Below, in pieces: positions 7,823 through 17,472 of a stretch of 64,000 nucleotides of DNA (within the stretch, counting starts at the first letter, position 1; each line of letters opens with the position of its first letter). Source of the DNA: Pedobacter borealis DSM 19626. Lineage in GTDB: Bacteria; Bacteroidota; Bacteroidia; Sphingobacteriales; Sphingobacteriaceae. The stretch spans positions 62,001 to 126,000 of the forward strand of contig NZ_JAUG01000002.1 in NCBI RefSeq assembly GCF_000708285.2. Reading direction: 5' to 3'. The notes under the pieces were generated by a model that worked only from the letters and a program-made list of their open reading frames with translations, was not told the DNA's origin and made no database searches. Both the position numbers and the translations under genes were made by a program.

Positions 7823-8872
7823 TTAAAATTTCTTTTCTATAGATTGGATAAGGTCGGCAAAGTAACGGCTTTTTTCCGGATATTTCAAACTTAATTTTTT
7901 ATAAGTATCTATGGCTTTGTGATAAAGCATTTGCTCGATATAAATTTTAGCTAAAGTCTCCGAAACAAGGTCGTAATTGTCTTCTGCACTTTTCTTTGCC
8001 TTATTTTCATTGTCTATCTGTTCTGGCTTCGGAGGCTTGATTGTTGGATCTTCTTTTAAGAATCGCTCGATAATTTCAGCGCCCTTTGCATCTTTAATTT
8101 CGGCAGAAGGATATTCTGCTAAATGATCGGCTACCTCGAAAGGCGTTTGAATGTGAAAGATGTGCTCTACATATTGCTGTTGAAACTCAGCTCTTTCTTG
8201 CTGTTGGTTGTTTTGCGGCTGTGGTTTTACTTTACCAGCGTTAGGGCGGGCATAAGGCTGAAAAATCTGCTCGTGCTCTTTACGGGTTTTAGCCAACCAC
8301 CATAAAAACGTGTACGGAAGCTTATCGTCGTTATATTGCGAAACAAAATTCCTTTCGGGCTCATCAGGAACAACCGTTTCAATTTCTGGTGCGATCGTAA
8401 CCACATCGGTACTTAATTTCTGTTCAAAGGCAAAGAAATCGGTAGCAGCTACACTTTCAATAAAAGAATCATCATCTGCAGGCAGGTCCATTAAATGACT
8501 ATCAATACCCGGCAGGTGATTTGGCGTTTCTATAGGAATTACTGGGTTTTCTGAGTGAAGATCTGGAGCTAATTCTCCCATTTCTTCAAAAACTACCTGC
8601 TCATCCTGTGTATTTTCAGCAACTACCTCGTTAATTTCTTCTTCTTCTGTTATTTCGCGGACTGAAACCATATTTAATATATGGAACAGTACATGCCCCT
8701 GGCTATAAAGTGCTGCTTTTGGTACTGCTGATGCGTTAGCCTTGGCTAACAGTAAATGAATGGGCTGGGCATATGGAAATTGCGCCACCATTTCCTGCAA
8801 CATGGATACATGCTCTGGTCCAACCTTTCCAGGTTGCGCAAGTAAATCTGCCAGTAGCTTTTTGTTATCCAT
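7823..8872 (-). CDS. Hypothetical protein with C-terminal TPR-like repeat
   Basis: A 349-residue soluble protein without signal peptide or membrane segment. The N-terminus (about 1-80) is helical (LLADLLAQPGKVGPEHVSML), the middle (80-260) acidic and poorly conserved-looking, and the last 50 residues form one tetratricopeptide-like unit (ETLAKIYIEQMLYHKAIDTY) ending in LKYPEKSRYFADLI. TPR units usually mediate protein contacts. Between lptE and secG it may belong to an envelope or secretion operon, but I cannot assign a function. Confidence 0.7.
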   Translation of the reverse strand: MDNKKLLADLLAQPGKVGPEHVSMLQEMVAQFPYAQPIHLLLAKANASAVPKAALYSQGHVLFHILNMVSVREITEEEEINEVVAENTQDEQVVFEEMGELAPDLHSENPVIPIETPNHLPGIDSHLMDLPADDDSFIESVAATDFFAFEQKLSTDVVTIAPEIETVVPDEPERNFVSQYNDDKLPYTFLWWLAKTRKEHEQIFQPYARPNAGKVKPQPQNNQQQERAEFQQQYVEHIFHIQTPFEVADHLAEYPSAEIKDAKGAEIIERFLKEDPTIKPPKPEQIDNENKAKKSAEDNYDLVSETLAKIYIEQMLYHKAIDTYKKLSLKYPEKSRYFADLIQSIEKKF

Positions 8873-8946
8873 TATCGAGGTTTGCCGCTAAGTTAAAAAA
8901 ATGTAGACGGGTTTTGAAAATTTTGTCTTTTAGAATCCTGCTTTAT

Positions 8947-9459
8947 TTACCACTGTGCAAATGCACGGTTAAAAATATCTTCCGATAATTGTTTGTTGAT
9001 ATTTTCGATAGCTCCGGGCAATAAGGTTTGAATTGGTGCCCCATTGATCGGAAAATCGAAATATCTGGTAAAGCTTTCTTCAAAACTTTCTTTTTCGTGT
9101 TCTTTTATATTGTTCTTATACTTTACCGAAACGGTTATGGTTAATCTGTTTGCACCCGAAGTAGGTGTAGCACTATTTTGAAGCGCAACTGGCTTAATAT
9201 CATAGCCCGTTATCCTGCCTTCAAACGATGCATCGCCTTCACCGGTAGGAGAAATAATCAACTTGGTCTGATTACGGATCCGGGTTTTTAACGATTCGGT
9301 AATCTGGTTACTTAGTGTTGGTACCACTAATGGTGCATTATTTTCAAATACCCGAACAACCACCGTTTTTAATCCTGTTGTTGATGCTCCACTGAATTTA
9401 TAAGAGCAGGCGCTCAGTATTGAAGCAACAAGGATTAAAGCAAATATTTTTATTTTCAT
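8947..9459 (-). CDS. lptE: LptE-like LPS-assembly lipoprotein
   Basis: A 170-residue lipoprotein: signal peptide MKIKIFALILVASI with lipobox LSAC (Cys about residue 18) followed by SYKFSG. In Bacteroidota the LptE family begins with this C-x-Y-x-F-S/T-G pattern and continues with VVVRVFEN and a mixed alpha/beta body, as here. LptE plugs the LptD barrel and helps insert LPS in the outer membrane. It sits between the sigma-54 activator gene upstream (40-base gap) and the TPR-like gene, all on the minus strand. Confidence 0.82.
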   Translation of the reverse strand: MKIKIFALILVASILSACSYKFSGASTTGLKTVVVRVFENNAPLVVPTLSNQITESLKTRIRNQTKLIISPTGEGDASFEGRITGYDIKPVALQNSATPTSGANRLTITVSVKYKNNIKEHEKESFEESFTRYFDFPINGAPIQTLLPGAIENINKQLSEDIFNRAFAQW

Positions 9460-9499
9460 CAGTATATAAATATATAATTTGTTTTTAAAGGCGATGAAG

Positions 9500-10735
9500 C
9501 TATAAATTTAATTCTTTAATTTTTCTGTATAGGGTACGCTCTGAAATGCCCAGTTCTTGTGCAGCAAACTTACGTTTACCCTTGTGTTTTTTTAATGCTT
9601 TTTTAATCAGATCTGATTCTTTATCCACTAATGATAAAGATTCTTCTACCTCTTCGGCCTCGTGTGCAAAATAATCAGTATTGTTATTATTATTGCTTGG
9701 TGTAGGTTGCTGAATGGTAAAGGCATGCTCTTGCCCTGCCGGCAGTTCTACATCGCGGTATAGCTGATTGATATACTGAGGATTATCTGCCAAAACGGTA
9801 GCGGTATTTCCGCCGTGCTGAATAATTTCGGCAACAAGTTTTTTAAGCTCAACCATATCCTTTTTCATATCGAAAAGCACCTTGTACAAAATATCTCTTT
9901 CTGTAAAATCTTCTTTCGACTGCGCATTAATCGTCATTGGCAGGTTACTTCCGGCCTCGTTCGGGATATAGTTTAAAATGGCTTGTCCGGTTACATTTCG
10001 GTCTTTTTCCAATACACAGATCTGCTCAGCAATATTTTTTAACTGACGAACATTACCCGGCCAGCTATAATTGGTTAAGATCTGAATCGCATCTGGTTCC
10101 AAATGTAATGCAGGGCTACGGTATTTATCGCTAAAATCGGCAGAGAATTTTCTGAATAATAAATAAATATCTTCTTTACGCTCTTGCAAAGCCGGTATGC
10201 GCAATGGAACCGTATTTAACCTGTAATATAAATCTTCGCGGAATTTTCCGTTTTTAACGCGGTTATATACATCAACATTGGTTGCGGCAATAATGCGAAC
10301 GTCTGTTTTCTGAACTTTAGATGAGCCTACGCGCAAGTATTCGCCGCTTTCTAAAATACGCAGCAAACGTGCCTGTGTACCCAAAGGCAGCTCAGCAACC
10401 TCGTCTAAAAAAATGGTTCCGCCGTTTGCTACTTCAAAGTAACCTTTACGTGCCTCATGTGCACCTGTAAAAGATCCTTTCTCGTGACCAAACAATTCAG
10501 AATCAATGGTTCCTTCGGGAATGGCACCACAGTTTACGGCAATAAAAGCACCGTGTTTACGGGCACTCATTTGATGGATAATCTGCGAGAACACCTCTTT
10601 ACCACTACCACTTTCGCCTGTTATTAACACCGACATATCAGTTGGTGCTACCTGGCTTGCAATATCGATAGCACGGTTAAGCAATGGCGAATTGCCAATA
10701 ATACCGAACCGTTGTTTAATATTTTGTGTATCCAT
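9500..10735 (-). CDS. Sigma-54-dependent transcriptional activator without input domain
   Basis: A 411-residue AAA+ activator. Walker A GESGSGKE (about residue 41), the sigma-54 contact loop GSFTGA (about 86; usual form GAFTGA), Walker B GGTIFLDEV (about 104), the sensor region RIIAATN and arginine finger region FREDLYYRLN are all present. A poorly conserved linker (about 250-360) precedes a Fis-type helix-turn-helix at the end (KFAAQELGISERTLYRKIKE). There is no receiver, GAF or PAS domain at the N-terminus, so control must come through expression, oligomerisation or a partner. It lies between miaB and lptE on the same strand. Confidence 0.9.
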   Translation of the reverse strand: MDTQNIKQRFGIIGNSPLLNRAIDIASQVAPTDMSVLITGESGSGKEVFSQIIHQMSARKHGAFIAVNCGAIPEGTIDSELFGHEKGSFTGAHEARKGYFEVANGGTIFLDEVAELPLGTQARLLRILESGEYLRVGSSKVQKTDVRIIAATNVDVYNRVKNGKFREDLYYRLNTVPLRIPALQERKEDIYLLFRKFSADFSDKYRSPALHLEPDAIQILTNYSWPGNVRQLKNIAEQICVLEKDRNVTGQAILNYIPNEAGSNLPMTINAQSKEDFTERDILYKVLFDMKKDMVELKKLVAEIIQHGGNTATVLADNPQYINQLYRDVELPAGQEHAFTIQQPTPSNNNNNTDYFAHEAEEVEESLSLVDKESDLIKKALKKHKGKRKFAAQELGISERTLYRKIKELNL

Positions 10736-10751
10736 TTATTCTTTCTAAAGT

Positions 10752-10818
10752 TACGTCACTCTGAACTTGTTTCAGAGTCTTTCAATTTAAGATGCTGAAA
10801 CAAGTTCAGCATGACGGG
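10752..10818. repeat. REP-like palindrome
   Basis: GTCACTCTGAACTTGTTTCA and its imperfect complement TGAAACAAGTTCAGCATGAC face each other across about 25 bases, filling the gap between miaB and the activator gene. Confidence 0.7.
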
Positions 10819-10821
10819 ATT

Positions 10822-12240
10822 TTATGATACTATTTTACCAATTAACGTAGCTGATGTACATTTTTCGATAAATACATTTGCATACTGGCCTGGTTTAACG
10901 CCTTCAATGGCAGGGAAAATGGCCATTGCTCCGCTATCTCCTCTTCCGCAATAATCCAGATCAGATTTTTTAGAAGTGCCTTCAATCAAAACACGAACGG
11001 TTTTACCCACCCACTCTTGTAAGCGCATTAACGAATGTGCTTGTTGCTTAGCTAAAATCTCAGCTAAACGGCGTTTTTTTACTTCCTCAGGAATATCATC
11101 TTCCAATTTGCGGGCAGCTAAAGTTCCTGGTCTTTCAGAATAAGTGAAGTTATATGCAAAATCATATTCAACGTAATCCATCATGCTCAGGGTTTCTTGA
11201 TGCTCTTCTTCTGTTTCAGTACAGAAACCAGCAATAATATCAGTAGAAATTGCACAACCCGGGATAATGTTACGGATGGCATCAATACGATTAATATACC
11301 ATTCGCGGGTATAAGTCCTGTTCATTAACTCCAATATGCGGGTATTACCTGATTGAACTGGCAAGTGGATATAATTACAGATGTTATCGTATTTAGCAAT
11401 GGTGTGTAAAACCTCGTCGGTAATATCTTTTGGATGCGAAGTAGAAAAACGTACCCTTAAATCAGGATTAACCAAAGCTGTTTGCGCTAAAAGTTGCGCA
11501 AAGTTTACGGTTTCAGTTCCATCTTCCGATGTCCAGGTATATGAATCTACGTTTTGGCCTAAAAGCGTAACCTCACGGTAACCAGCTTCAAATAAGCCTT
11601 TTGCTTCTTGTATAATGGAATGGGCATCGCGGCTCCGTTCGCGGCCACGGGTAAAAGGAACCACGCAGAAAGAACACATATTATTGCAGCCGCGTGTAAT
11701 AGAAATAAAAGCAGTTATTCCGTTGCTGTTTAAACGAACCGGACTAATATCTGCATAAGTTTCTTCACGGGATAAAAGTACGTTAACCGCTTTATGTCCA
11801 CTTTCTACCTGTTCAATTAAGTTAGGCAGATCGCGGTAAGCATCAGGGCCAACTACTACATCAACCAACCGCTCTTCTTCTAAAAATTTAGATTTTAAAC
11901 GCTCTGCCATGCAACCCAAAACCCCAACAATTAACTTCGGGTTACGGCGTTTTTCGACACCAAACTGCGACAAGCGGTTCCTAACCCTGGTTTCAGCGTT
12001 TTCGCGGATAGAACAGGTATTGATGAAGATTACATCAGCCTGGTGATAATCCCCTGTGGTTTCAAATCCAGTTTCGGATAAAATAGAGGCAACAATTTCG
12101 CTATCAGCAAAATTCATTGCACAACCATAACTTTCGATGTATAATTTACGGGCATCGGCTTTAATTGGTGTATCTAAAATTAAAGCTTCACCTTGCCTGG
12201 CTTCATCGTGCGTCTTATCCTGTACTTGTAAATCAATCAT
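10822..12240 (-). CDS. miaB: tRNA-2-methylthio-N6-dimethylallyladenosine synthase MiaB
   Basis: A 472-residue radical-SAM methylthiotransferase. The N-terminal UPF0004 domain (about 30-150) has three cluster cysteines in [21 protein letters not shown] and VLGCMAERL. The radical-SAM motif CNNMCSFC (about 185-192) is followed by [11 protein letters not shown], a strong MiaB signature, and the C-terminal TRAM domain covers about 400-470. It adds a methylthio group to i6A37 of tRNAs reading UNN codons. A good promoter precedes it (12265-12297). Confidence 0.95.
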   Translation of the reverse strand: MIDLQVQDKTHDEARQGEALILDTPIKADARKLYIESYGCAMNFADSEIVASILSETGFETTGDYHQADVIFINTCSIRENAETRVRNRLSQFGVEKRRNPKLIVGVLGCMAERLKSKFLEEERLVDVVVGPDAYRDLPNLIEQVESGHKAVNVLLSREETYADISPVRLNSNGITAFISITRGCNNMCSFCVVPFTRGRERSRDAHSIIQEAKGLFEAGYREVTLLGQNVDSYTWTSEDGTETVNFAQLLAQTALVNPDLRVRFSTSHPKDITDEVLHTIAKYDNICNYIHLPVQSGNTRILELMNRTYTREWYINRIDAIRNIIPGCAISTDIIAGFCTETEEEHQETLSMMDYVEYDFAYNFTYSERPGTLAARKLEDDIPEEVKKRRLAEILAKQQAHSLMRLQEWVGKTVRVLIEGTSKKSDLDYCGRGDSGAMAIFPAIEGVKPGQYANVFIEKCTSATLIGKIVS

Positions 12241-12264
12241 TATTTAAAAACATTTTGGGGATTG

Positions 12265-12297
12265 CAAAAATACATAAATAAAATTAAAAGTGACAAA
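12265..12297 (-). promoter_or_regulatory. miaB promoter
   Basis: On the minus strand, TATTTTTG (12265-12272) with TTTG (12294-12297) 21 bases upstream matches the Bacteroidota TTTG/TAnnTTTG pattern. Confidence 0.6.
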
Positions 12298-12342
12298 TTG
12301 ACATATTTTGTTTAAATGTTTACAGTACGATTATGATCTTCA

Positions 12343-13136
12343 CGTCATTGCGAGAAGGAACGACGAAGCAATCTTACTATTATGGGAATATCGCAACGGC
12401 ATTAACATTGGCCCCAAATGACTTCATGCTTGTTAAAAAAGATTTTTTTGAAAATGTAGGCTTCGGTGCCAATGGTGGGCTGCAGTCCCGCCCCCGCTTC
12501 TGCCCCAATTGAAAAAATTGTGGCATCCCGCTAAGGTCGGGTTTAGATTACAGCTGTTCTTGCTACTATGAGGGGATTTCCCTGCCACCGTCCTAACCCA
12601 CCCAGCCCTTGGCGGAGCGGTACCCTGCAGGCAGGAGGTATCCCGATTTTTCGGGAAAGCGTACAAGCGCAGCAAAGGAACAAACGATGTTTCTTATACT
12701 GCCCTTGCGCTCCAAAAAATTAATAACTCCTTTTTATAAAATAAGTCAGGATGTTTTTGAAAATGTAGGCTTCGGTGCCTATGGAGGGCTGTAGTCCCGC
12801 CCCCGCTTCTGCCCCAATTGAAAAAATTGTGGCATCCCGCTAAGGTCGGGTTTAGATTACAGCTGTTCTTGCTACTATGAGGGGTTTCCCCTGCCACCGT
12901 CCTAACCCATCTAGCCCTTGGCGAAGCGGTACCCTGCAGGCAGGAGGAACGACGGCCGAAGCGTACAAGCGAAGCAAAGGAACAAACAATGTTGCTTGCA
13001 GGACTCTTGCGCTCCAAAAATCTTTCTATTTAATAAACTCAAAACACAACCACCACCTTATGCAACGAGAAGTTAACTTGCGTTACCCAGAATCCCGTGC
13101 ATTAAGATTGCTTCGTCGTTCCTCCTCGCAATGACG
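12343..13136. repeat. Split REP palindrome containing a duplicated 280-bp repeat
   Basis: No gene is seen in the 950 bases between miaB and the AsmA-like gene. Two 34-base arms (12343-12376 and 13103-13136) are inverted complements with 33 of 34 matches and begin/end CGTCATTGCGAG. Between them lie two direct copies of a GC-richer repeat, 12441-12720 and 12750-13021 (period 309), which share long identical blocks such as GCCCCAATTGAAAAAATTG and TTAGATTACAGCTGTTCTTG. A diverged, inverted relative occurs at about 32060-32260. Open frames here only reflect the repeat. Confidence 0.85.
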
Positions 13137-13193
13137 ATAAGCGGAGAAAACCTTTCGCTCTTCTATCTGTTACCTATCGATAAACCATAATAA

Positions 13194-14981
13194 ATGACAG
13201 CTCAGCATAGAAATAAAGTTTGGATCTGGATAGGAAGCATATTCGGTATATTGATTTTAATTGTAGCATTTGGCGCCATGTTTTTAAGTGCCCGATGGAA
13301 ACCCATATTGACCGAAAAAATTAAGGCCGGAGTTTATAACGGCTCCCATCACCTCTACAGGATAGATTTTAAAAGCATTAACTTAAATGTAATTACAGGT
13401 AGCCTGGCGCTGCGCGATGTTACACTAATACCCGATACAGCCGTTTTCGATAGCTTAAGGAAAATACAATTGGCGCCTGCACATACTTTCGAGCTTAAAC
13501 TGAAGAAACTACAGATCAGCCGTGTTGGAATATTAACGGCTTACTTTAAAAAACGGATAGCTGTAAATGAAATCCTTTTACAAAAGCCATCTATCAATAT
13601 GATTTTTAACAAAGTAACCAAGAAACCCGATAGCATAAAAGATGAAAAACCGCTTTACGAACAGATTTCGAAAACTTTTAAATCGATACATGTTAAAAGC
13701 ATTAAAATTATAGATGCAGATTTCGATTATATCAACAAAACTGCAGCAAAAAAAACCAAAAACTCGATCAAACACCTCGATATTAACATTAACAATTTTT
13801 TATTGGATTCACTTTCGGGAAATGATACAACAAGGTTTTACTATACAAAAGATGCATCCTTTCAGATTGCGGGTTATAAATCGATAACGAAAGATAAAAT
13901 GTACTCAATGAAAGTTGACACCATTAAAGGCTCTACTGCATCAAAAAAAATAACGGTTAAAGGGTTTAAACTTACCCCATTGTACGATGAGCTTACTTTT
14001 GCAAGAAAATACAAGATCCAGAAAGACCGGTATAACTTCAATTTTGATAAAATAGAATTTAACGGGGTTGATTTTATCGGTTTAAACACCGACCAGAAAC
14101 TGCATGCAAAATCGTTGAGGATTGGCCCGGCAAATGTAGCAATTTTTATGAGCCGCGAATCGCCGCCCCCTCCAGGCTTTGATAAAGGCCAAAACTACCC
14201 GCATATGGCCCTAAAAAGATTAAACATACCTACCCTGATTGATACGGTAAAGCTGAGAAACATTAATGTTAAATATGCTGAATTTAACCCGGCGAGTAAA
14301 AAAATTGGGTCGGTTGACTTTAAAGCGGTAACAGGAAACATTTTAAACGTAACCAACGATAGTTTACAATTGCGCAAAAAGAACCATGCTCTGGCAGATT
14401 TAAACGCACTTTTAATGGGTACCGGAAAGCTGAATGTAAAAATCGATTTCAACCTTACCGATAATAATGGTGCATTTACCTACAGCGCGAATCTGGGTAA
14501 ATTTGATCTGAAAAATTTAAACCCACTATCGAAAGCCCTGGGTTTAATAGAGATAGAAAGCGGCGATGTGCAACATATCGATTTCAGCGCAAACGGAAAT
14601 TTGAGATCAGCATCGGGCAAGATGAACATGCTGTACACAAACCTGAAAATAAAGCTCTTATCAGACAATATTGATGGCGAGGGAACCAAGGAAAAAGGTT
14701 TTTTGTCTTTTTTGGCCAATGTCATTTTAGTTAAAAATGAAAATCCGCAAAAAGGCGAAGCGCCAAGAACAGCAAGCATGACCAACACCAGGATTAATTC
14801 GGCCTCCTTTTTTAACCTGATGTGGAAAACTGTTTTTGTGGGTATAAAGGATATTGTAGGCGTTGGTGTGGTCCCTGAAAAGAATCCGGTAAAACAGCAA
14901 AAAGTAATTGCAAAAAAAATAAGGGAACAAAAACGGGCAGACAGAAAAGCAGCACGGAAAGCCCGGAGAGAAAAAAACTGA
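13194..14981 (+). CDS. AsmA-like membrane-anchored protein, first of a tandem pair
   Basis: A 595-residue protein with one N-terminal membrane helix (about 10-32, IWIGSIFGILILIVAFGAMF) and a long beta-rich body. Segments such as VITGSLALRDVTLIPD, KIAVNEILLQKPSI-like turns and LGLIEIESGDVQHIDFSANG have the repeating strand pattern of the AsmA/DUF748 (bridge-like lipid transfer) group. The C-terminus (about 565-595) is very rich in Lys and Arg. Such proteins span the periplasm and are linked to lipid traffic or outer-membrane homeostasis. Family assignment is inferred from pattern and architecture, not from a diagnostic motif. The next gene is a paralog. Confidence 0.6.
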   Translation: MTAQHRNKVWIWIGSIFGILILIVAFGAMFLSARWKPILTEKIKAGVYNGSHHLYRIDFKSINLNVITGSLALRDVTLIPDTAVFDSLRKIQLAPAHTFELKLKKLQISRVGILTAYFKKRIAVNEILLQKPSINMIFNKVTKKPDSIKDEKPLYEQISKTFKSIHVKSIKIIDADFDYINKTAAKKTKNSIKHLDININNFLLDSLSGNDTTRFYYTKDASFQIAGYKSITKDKMYSMKVDTIKGSTASKKITVKGFKLTPLYDELTFARKYKIQKDRYNFNFDKIEFNGVDFIGLNTDQKLHAKSLRIGPANVAIFMSRESPPPPGFDKGQNYPHMALKRLNIPTLIDTVKLRNINVKYAEFNPASKKIGSVDFKAVTGNILNVTNDSLQLRKKNHALADLNALLMGTGKLNVKIDFNLTDNNGAFTYSANLGKFDLKNLNPLSKALGLIEIESGDVQHIDFSANGNLRSASGKMNMLYTNLKIKLLSDNIDGEGTKEKGFLSFLANVILVKNENPQKGEAPRTASMTNTRINSASFFNLMWKTVFVGIKDIVGVGVVPEKNPVKQQKVIAKKIREQKRADRKAARKARREKN

Positions 14982-15049
14982 TCTTACATTTTTCAAATAT
15001 ATGTTTATAACCGTATATTGCTAATAAAACCACAGCCGCTCATTTTTTA

Positions 15050-16864
15050 ATGCCTGATACCAGAAGATACCGTTATAGAGTTTTTAAATGGATTGCGTGT
15101 ACATTACTCAGTGTTTTTATTGTACTCGCGGGTATAGCCTGGTTGTTAAATGTTAAGTCGCGCCCTATTTTAACCGATAGGATCAAAACACTCCTCTATA
15201 AATCAACCGATAGTTTATATACCATTAGTTTTACCAAAGTTTCTACCAATGTTTTTACAGGCAATGCTACCTTACAGAACGTAAAAATAATACCTGATAC
15301 CAATCGGTTTAAGCAACTCATAGCCTTAAAAAGAGCGCCAAATAATTTATATACGGTTTCTTTAAAAAAACTGGTGGTGAAGCACTTCCACCCATTAACC
15401 TTGTACCGCGAAAAAAAACTTCAGCTGGAAGAAATCATATTTGATAAACCTGAGGTAACAATGGTTAACCAGCAATTTGCTTTTAACGAGGGGCGTGCAC
15501 CCAGGCCCATTAAATCGCCTTATGCTATCATCTCTAAAAACCTGAAAGAGTTTAGCATTAAAAGCATCAGGTTTAAGGATGTAAGTTTTAAATACATCAA
15601 TAAAAATGTACCCAATTCAGTACCTTTCTCTATTGATGACCTCAATATTACCTTAACCGACCTGCTGGTAGATTCTACCTCTGCCGAAGATCCTACAAGA
15701 TTTTATCTGATTAAAGATATTGTGATTAATCTGAATAACTATGTATACCGCACGCCAGACAAGATGTACGATATCCAATTAGATAAACTGGATTTTAGGG
15801 CAACAACGGGTAAGTTAAGGATTAACAGTTTTGCTTTGGTACCACTGCACGATGAGATGAACTTTGGCAAAGTTGCAGGGTTTGCGAAGGAACGTTTCAA
15901 CATCAAGATGAGCGACATTATGCTTAATGGGATTGATTTGCCTTTATACATTAGCAAACAAGAACTTTGGGCAAAGGAAATGGCCATTACCAACGGTTTC
16001 GTTTCAGTATTTAACCATAATGGCCTCCCAAAAAAACACCAGGAAAGCAAAGTCGGAAAGTTTCCCCATCAGCTTTTGCAGCTTCTTGATGCACCTATTC
16101 TGGTCCAGAAAATCCAGCTGAAGGATATAAATGTGAATTACGCTGTTTACAACAATGAGAGTAACCAAAAGGGGCAGATTAGTTTCGAGCATACCTCGGG
16201 CATTATAAAAAACGCCACCAACCTTGAGAAAATTAAAGCCATAAACCCCATTATGGAGGTTAACCTAAACACTTACCTCTTTGGGCAGGGAAAGCTTGAT
16301 GTAAATTTTATATTTGATCTTACCGCTAAAGATGGTGCCTTTTCTTACAATGGGGTTTTACACAATTTTAATGCTCGGGTTTTAAATCAGATTACCAAAC
16401 CATTAGGCTTGGTTCGCATTAACCGCGGGAGTGTAGATAAATTGAAGTTCAATTTTAAAGCGAACGATTTAGGCACAAAAGGAACGGTAGCGTTCTCCTA
16501 CTACGACCTTTCTGTAGCGCTGATGAAAAACGACCCAGAAAAAGATCACCTGGTTACCCGTGGTTTTCTTTCTTTCTTAGCAAATGCTTTAATCATCAAA
16601 TCAGAAAACCCCGGTGCAGACGGAAAGCTGGTACCCGTAACCGTTAATTACAGCAGGCCGGCAAATACATCTTTCTTCAACATGATCTGGAAGAGCCTTT
16701 TTACGGGCATAAAATATAGCATCGGTATTACGGAAGAAAAGCAGAATGAAGTACGTGAGCACATTGCAAAGTTTAAAGCCATGCGGGCCAATCATATGCA
16801 AAGGAAACAGAAGCGCTTAGAGCGGCGGATAAGACGTGAACGGGAACAAAATGAAAAGCGATAA
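15050..16864 (+). CDS. AsmA-like membrane-anchored protein, second of the pair
   Basis: A 604-residue paralog of the preceding protein: membrane helix at about 12-34, the same opening after it (SRPILTDRIKTLLYKSTDSL compared with ARWKPILTEKIKAGVYNGS), matching blocks (NVFTGNATLQNVKIIPDTNR; GFLSFLANALIIKSENP) and the same basic tail (KRLERRIRREREQNEKR). The pair is separated by 68 bases and is probably co-transcribed. Conservation of GFLSFLAN(V/A) in both suggests a functional C-terminal element. Substrate unknown. Confidence 0.6.
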   Translation: MPDTRRYRYRVFKWIACTLLSVFIVLAGIAWLLNVKSRPILTDRIKTLLYKSTDSLYTISFTKVSTNVFTGNATLQNVKIIPDTNRFKQLIALKRAPNNLYTVSLKKLVVKHFHPLTLYREKKLQLEEIIFDKPEVTMVNQQFAFNEGRAPRPIKSPYAIISKNLKEFSIKSIRFKDVSFKYINKNVPNSVPFSIDDLNITLTDLLVDSTSAEDPTRFYLIKDIVINLNNYVYRTPDKMYDIQLDKLDFRATTGKLRINSFALVPLHDEMNFGKVAGFAKERFNIKMSDIMLNGIDLPLYISKQELWAKEMAITNGFVSVFNHNGLPKKHQESKVGKFPHQLLQLLDAPILVQKIQLKDINVNYAVYNNESNQKGQISFEHTSGIIKNATNLEKIKAINPIMEVNLNTYLFGQGKLDVNFIFDLTAKDGAFSYNGVLHNFNARVLNQITKPLGLVRINRGSVDKLKFNFKANDLGTKGTVAFSYYDLSVALMKNDPEKDHLVTRGFLSFLANALIIKSENPGADGKLVPVTVNYSRPANTSFFNMIWKSLFTGIKYSIGITEEKQNEVREHIAKFKAMRANHMQRKQKRLERRIRREREQNEKR

Positions 16865-16914
16865 CATTTTGTAACCTTTTCTTATCTTTATTCTCTAAAC
16901 CTTAAACTAAAATT

Positions 16915-17472
16915 ATGATTATTGCCCTCGTTATTATCGGATTTATATTCCTTATCGGGATTTTCTTTTACAACTCGCTTATCGGGAAGAAAAACCAGGT
17001 AGCCAATGCCTTCTCGGCCATTGATGTAATGCTTAAAAAACGGTTCGACCTTATTCCAAATCTTGTTGAAGTGGTAAAACAGTACACCACTTACGAGCAG
17101 GGGACTTTGACCAAAATAGTTGAACTGAGAGCTAAAGCAGGCTCACCAAACATCAGCAATGCAGAAAAAGCAGATTTAGACGCCCAGTTGAGCAGCAGTG
17201 TGAAAGGTTTAATGGTTAACATCGAAAATTATCCTGATTTAAAAGCCAATACCAATTTTATTAACCTGCAAACCACCTGGACCGAAAGCGAGGAGCAGAT
17301 TGCCGCTGCCAGAAGAACCTATAATGCTTCGGTAACCGATTACAATAATGCGATTATGATGTTTCCAGGCAGTTTATTTGCTGGAATGTTAAATTTTCAG
17401 CCCATTGCTGTTTTAGAAACCGCAGCTGAAGAGCGCAAAAATATTAGTGCAAAAGAGCTTTTCAATAATTAA
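16915..17472 (+). CDS. lemA: LemA family protein
   Basis: A 185-residue protein with an N-terminal membrane helix (residues 1-21) and a long helical body. NQVANAFSAIDVMLKKRFDL-IPNLVEVVKQY at about 28-58 is the LemA signature (..A.SQIDVQLKRR.DLIPNLV..VK), and AARRTYNASVTDYNNAI at about 140 is the second conserved block. LemA proteins are membrane-associated helical bundles of unclear function, often tied to envelope stress. It overlaps the DUF3137 gene by one base (TAATG), a common LemA partner. Confidence 0.93.
   Translation: MIIALVIIGFIFLIGIFFYNSLIGKKNQVANAFSAIDVMLKKRFDLIPNLVEVVKQYTTYEQGTLTKIVELRAKAGSPNISNAEKADLDAQLSSSVKGLMVNIENYPDLKANTNFINLQTTWTESEEQIAAARRTYNASVTDYNNAIMMFPGSLFAGMLNFQPIAVLETAAEERKNISAKELFNN

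Noticed and set aside
12433..13017. Two similar minus-strand frames (80 and 107 codons)
   Set aside because: Their similarity is due to the duplicated 280-bp repeat; composition is unlike real proteins here (Gly/Arg/Ser/His-rich).
12343..13136. CRISPR-like array from the repeated segments
   Set aside because: Two long copies only, no short regular repeats or spacers, no cas genes.
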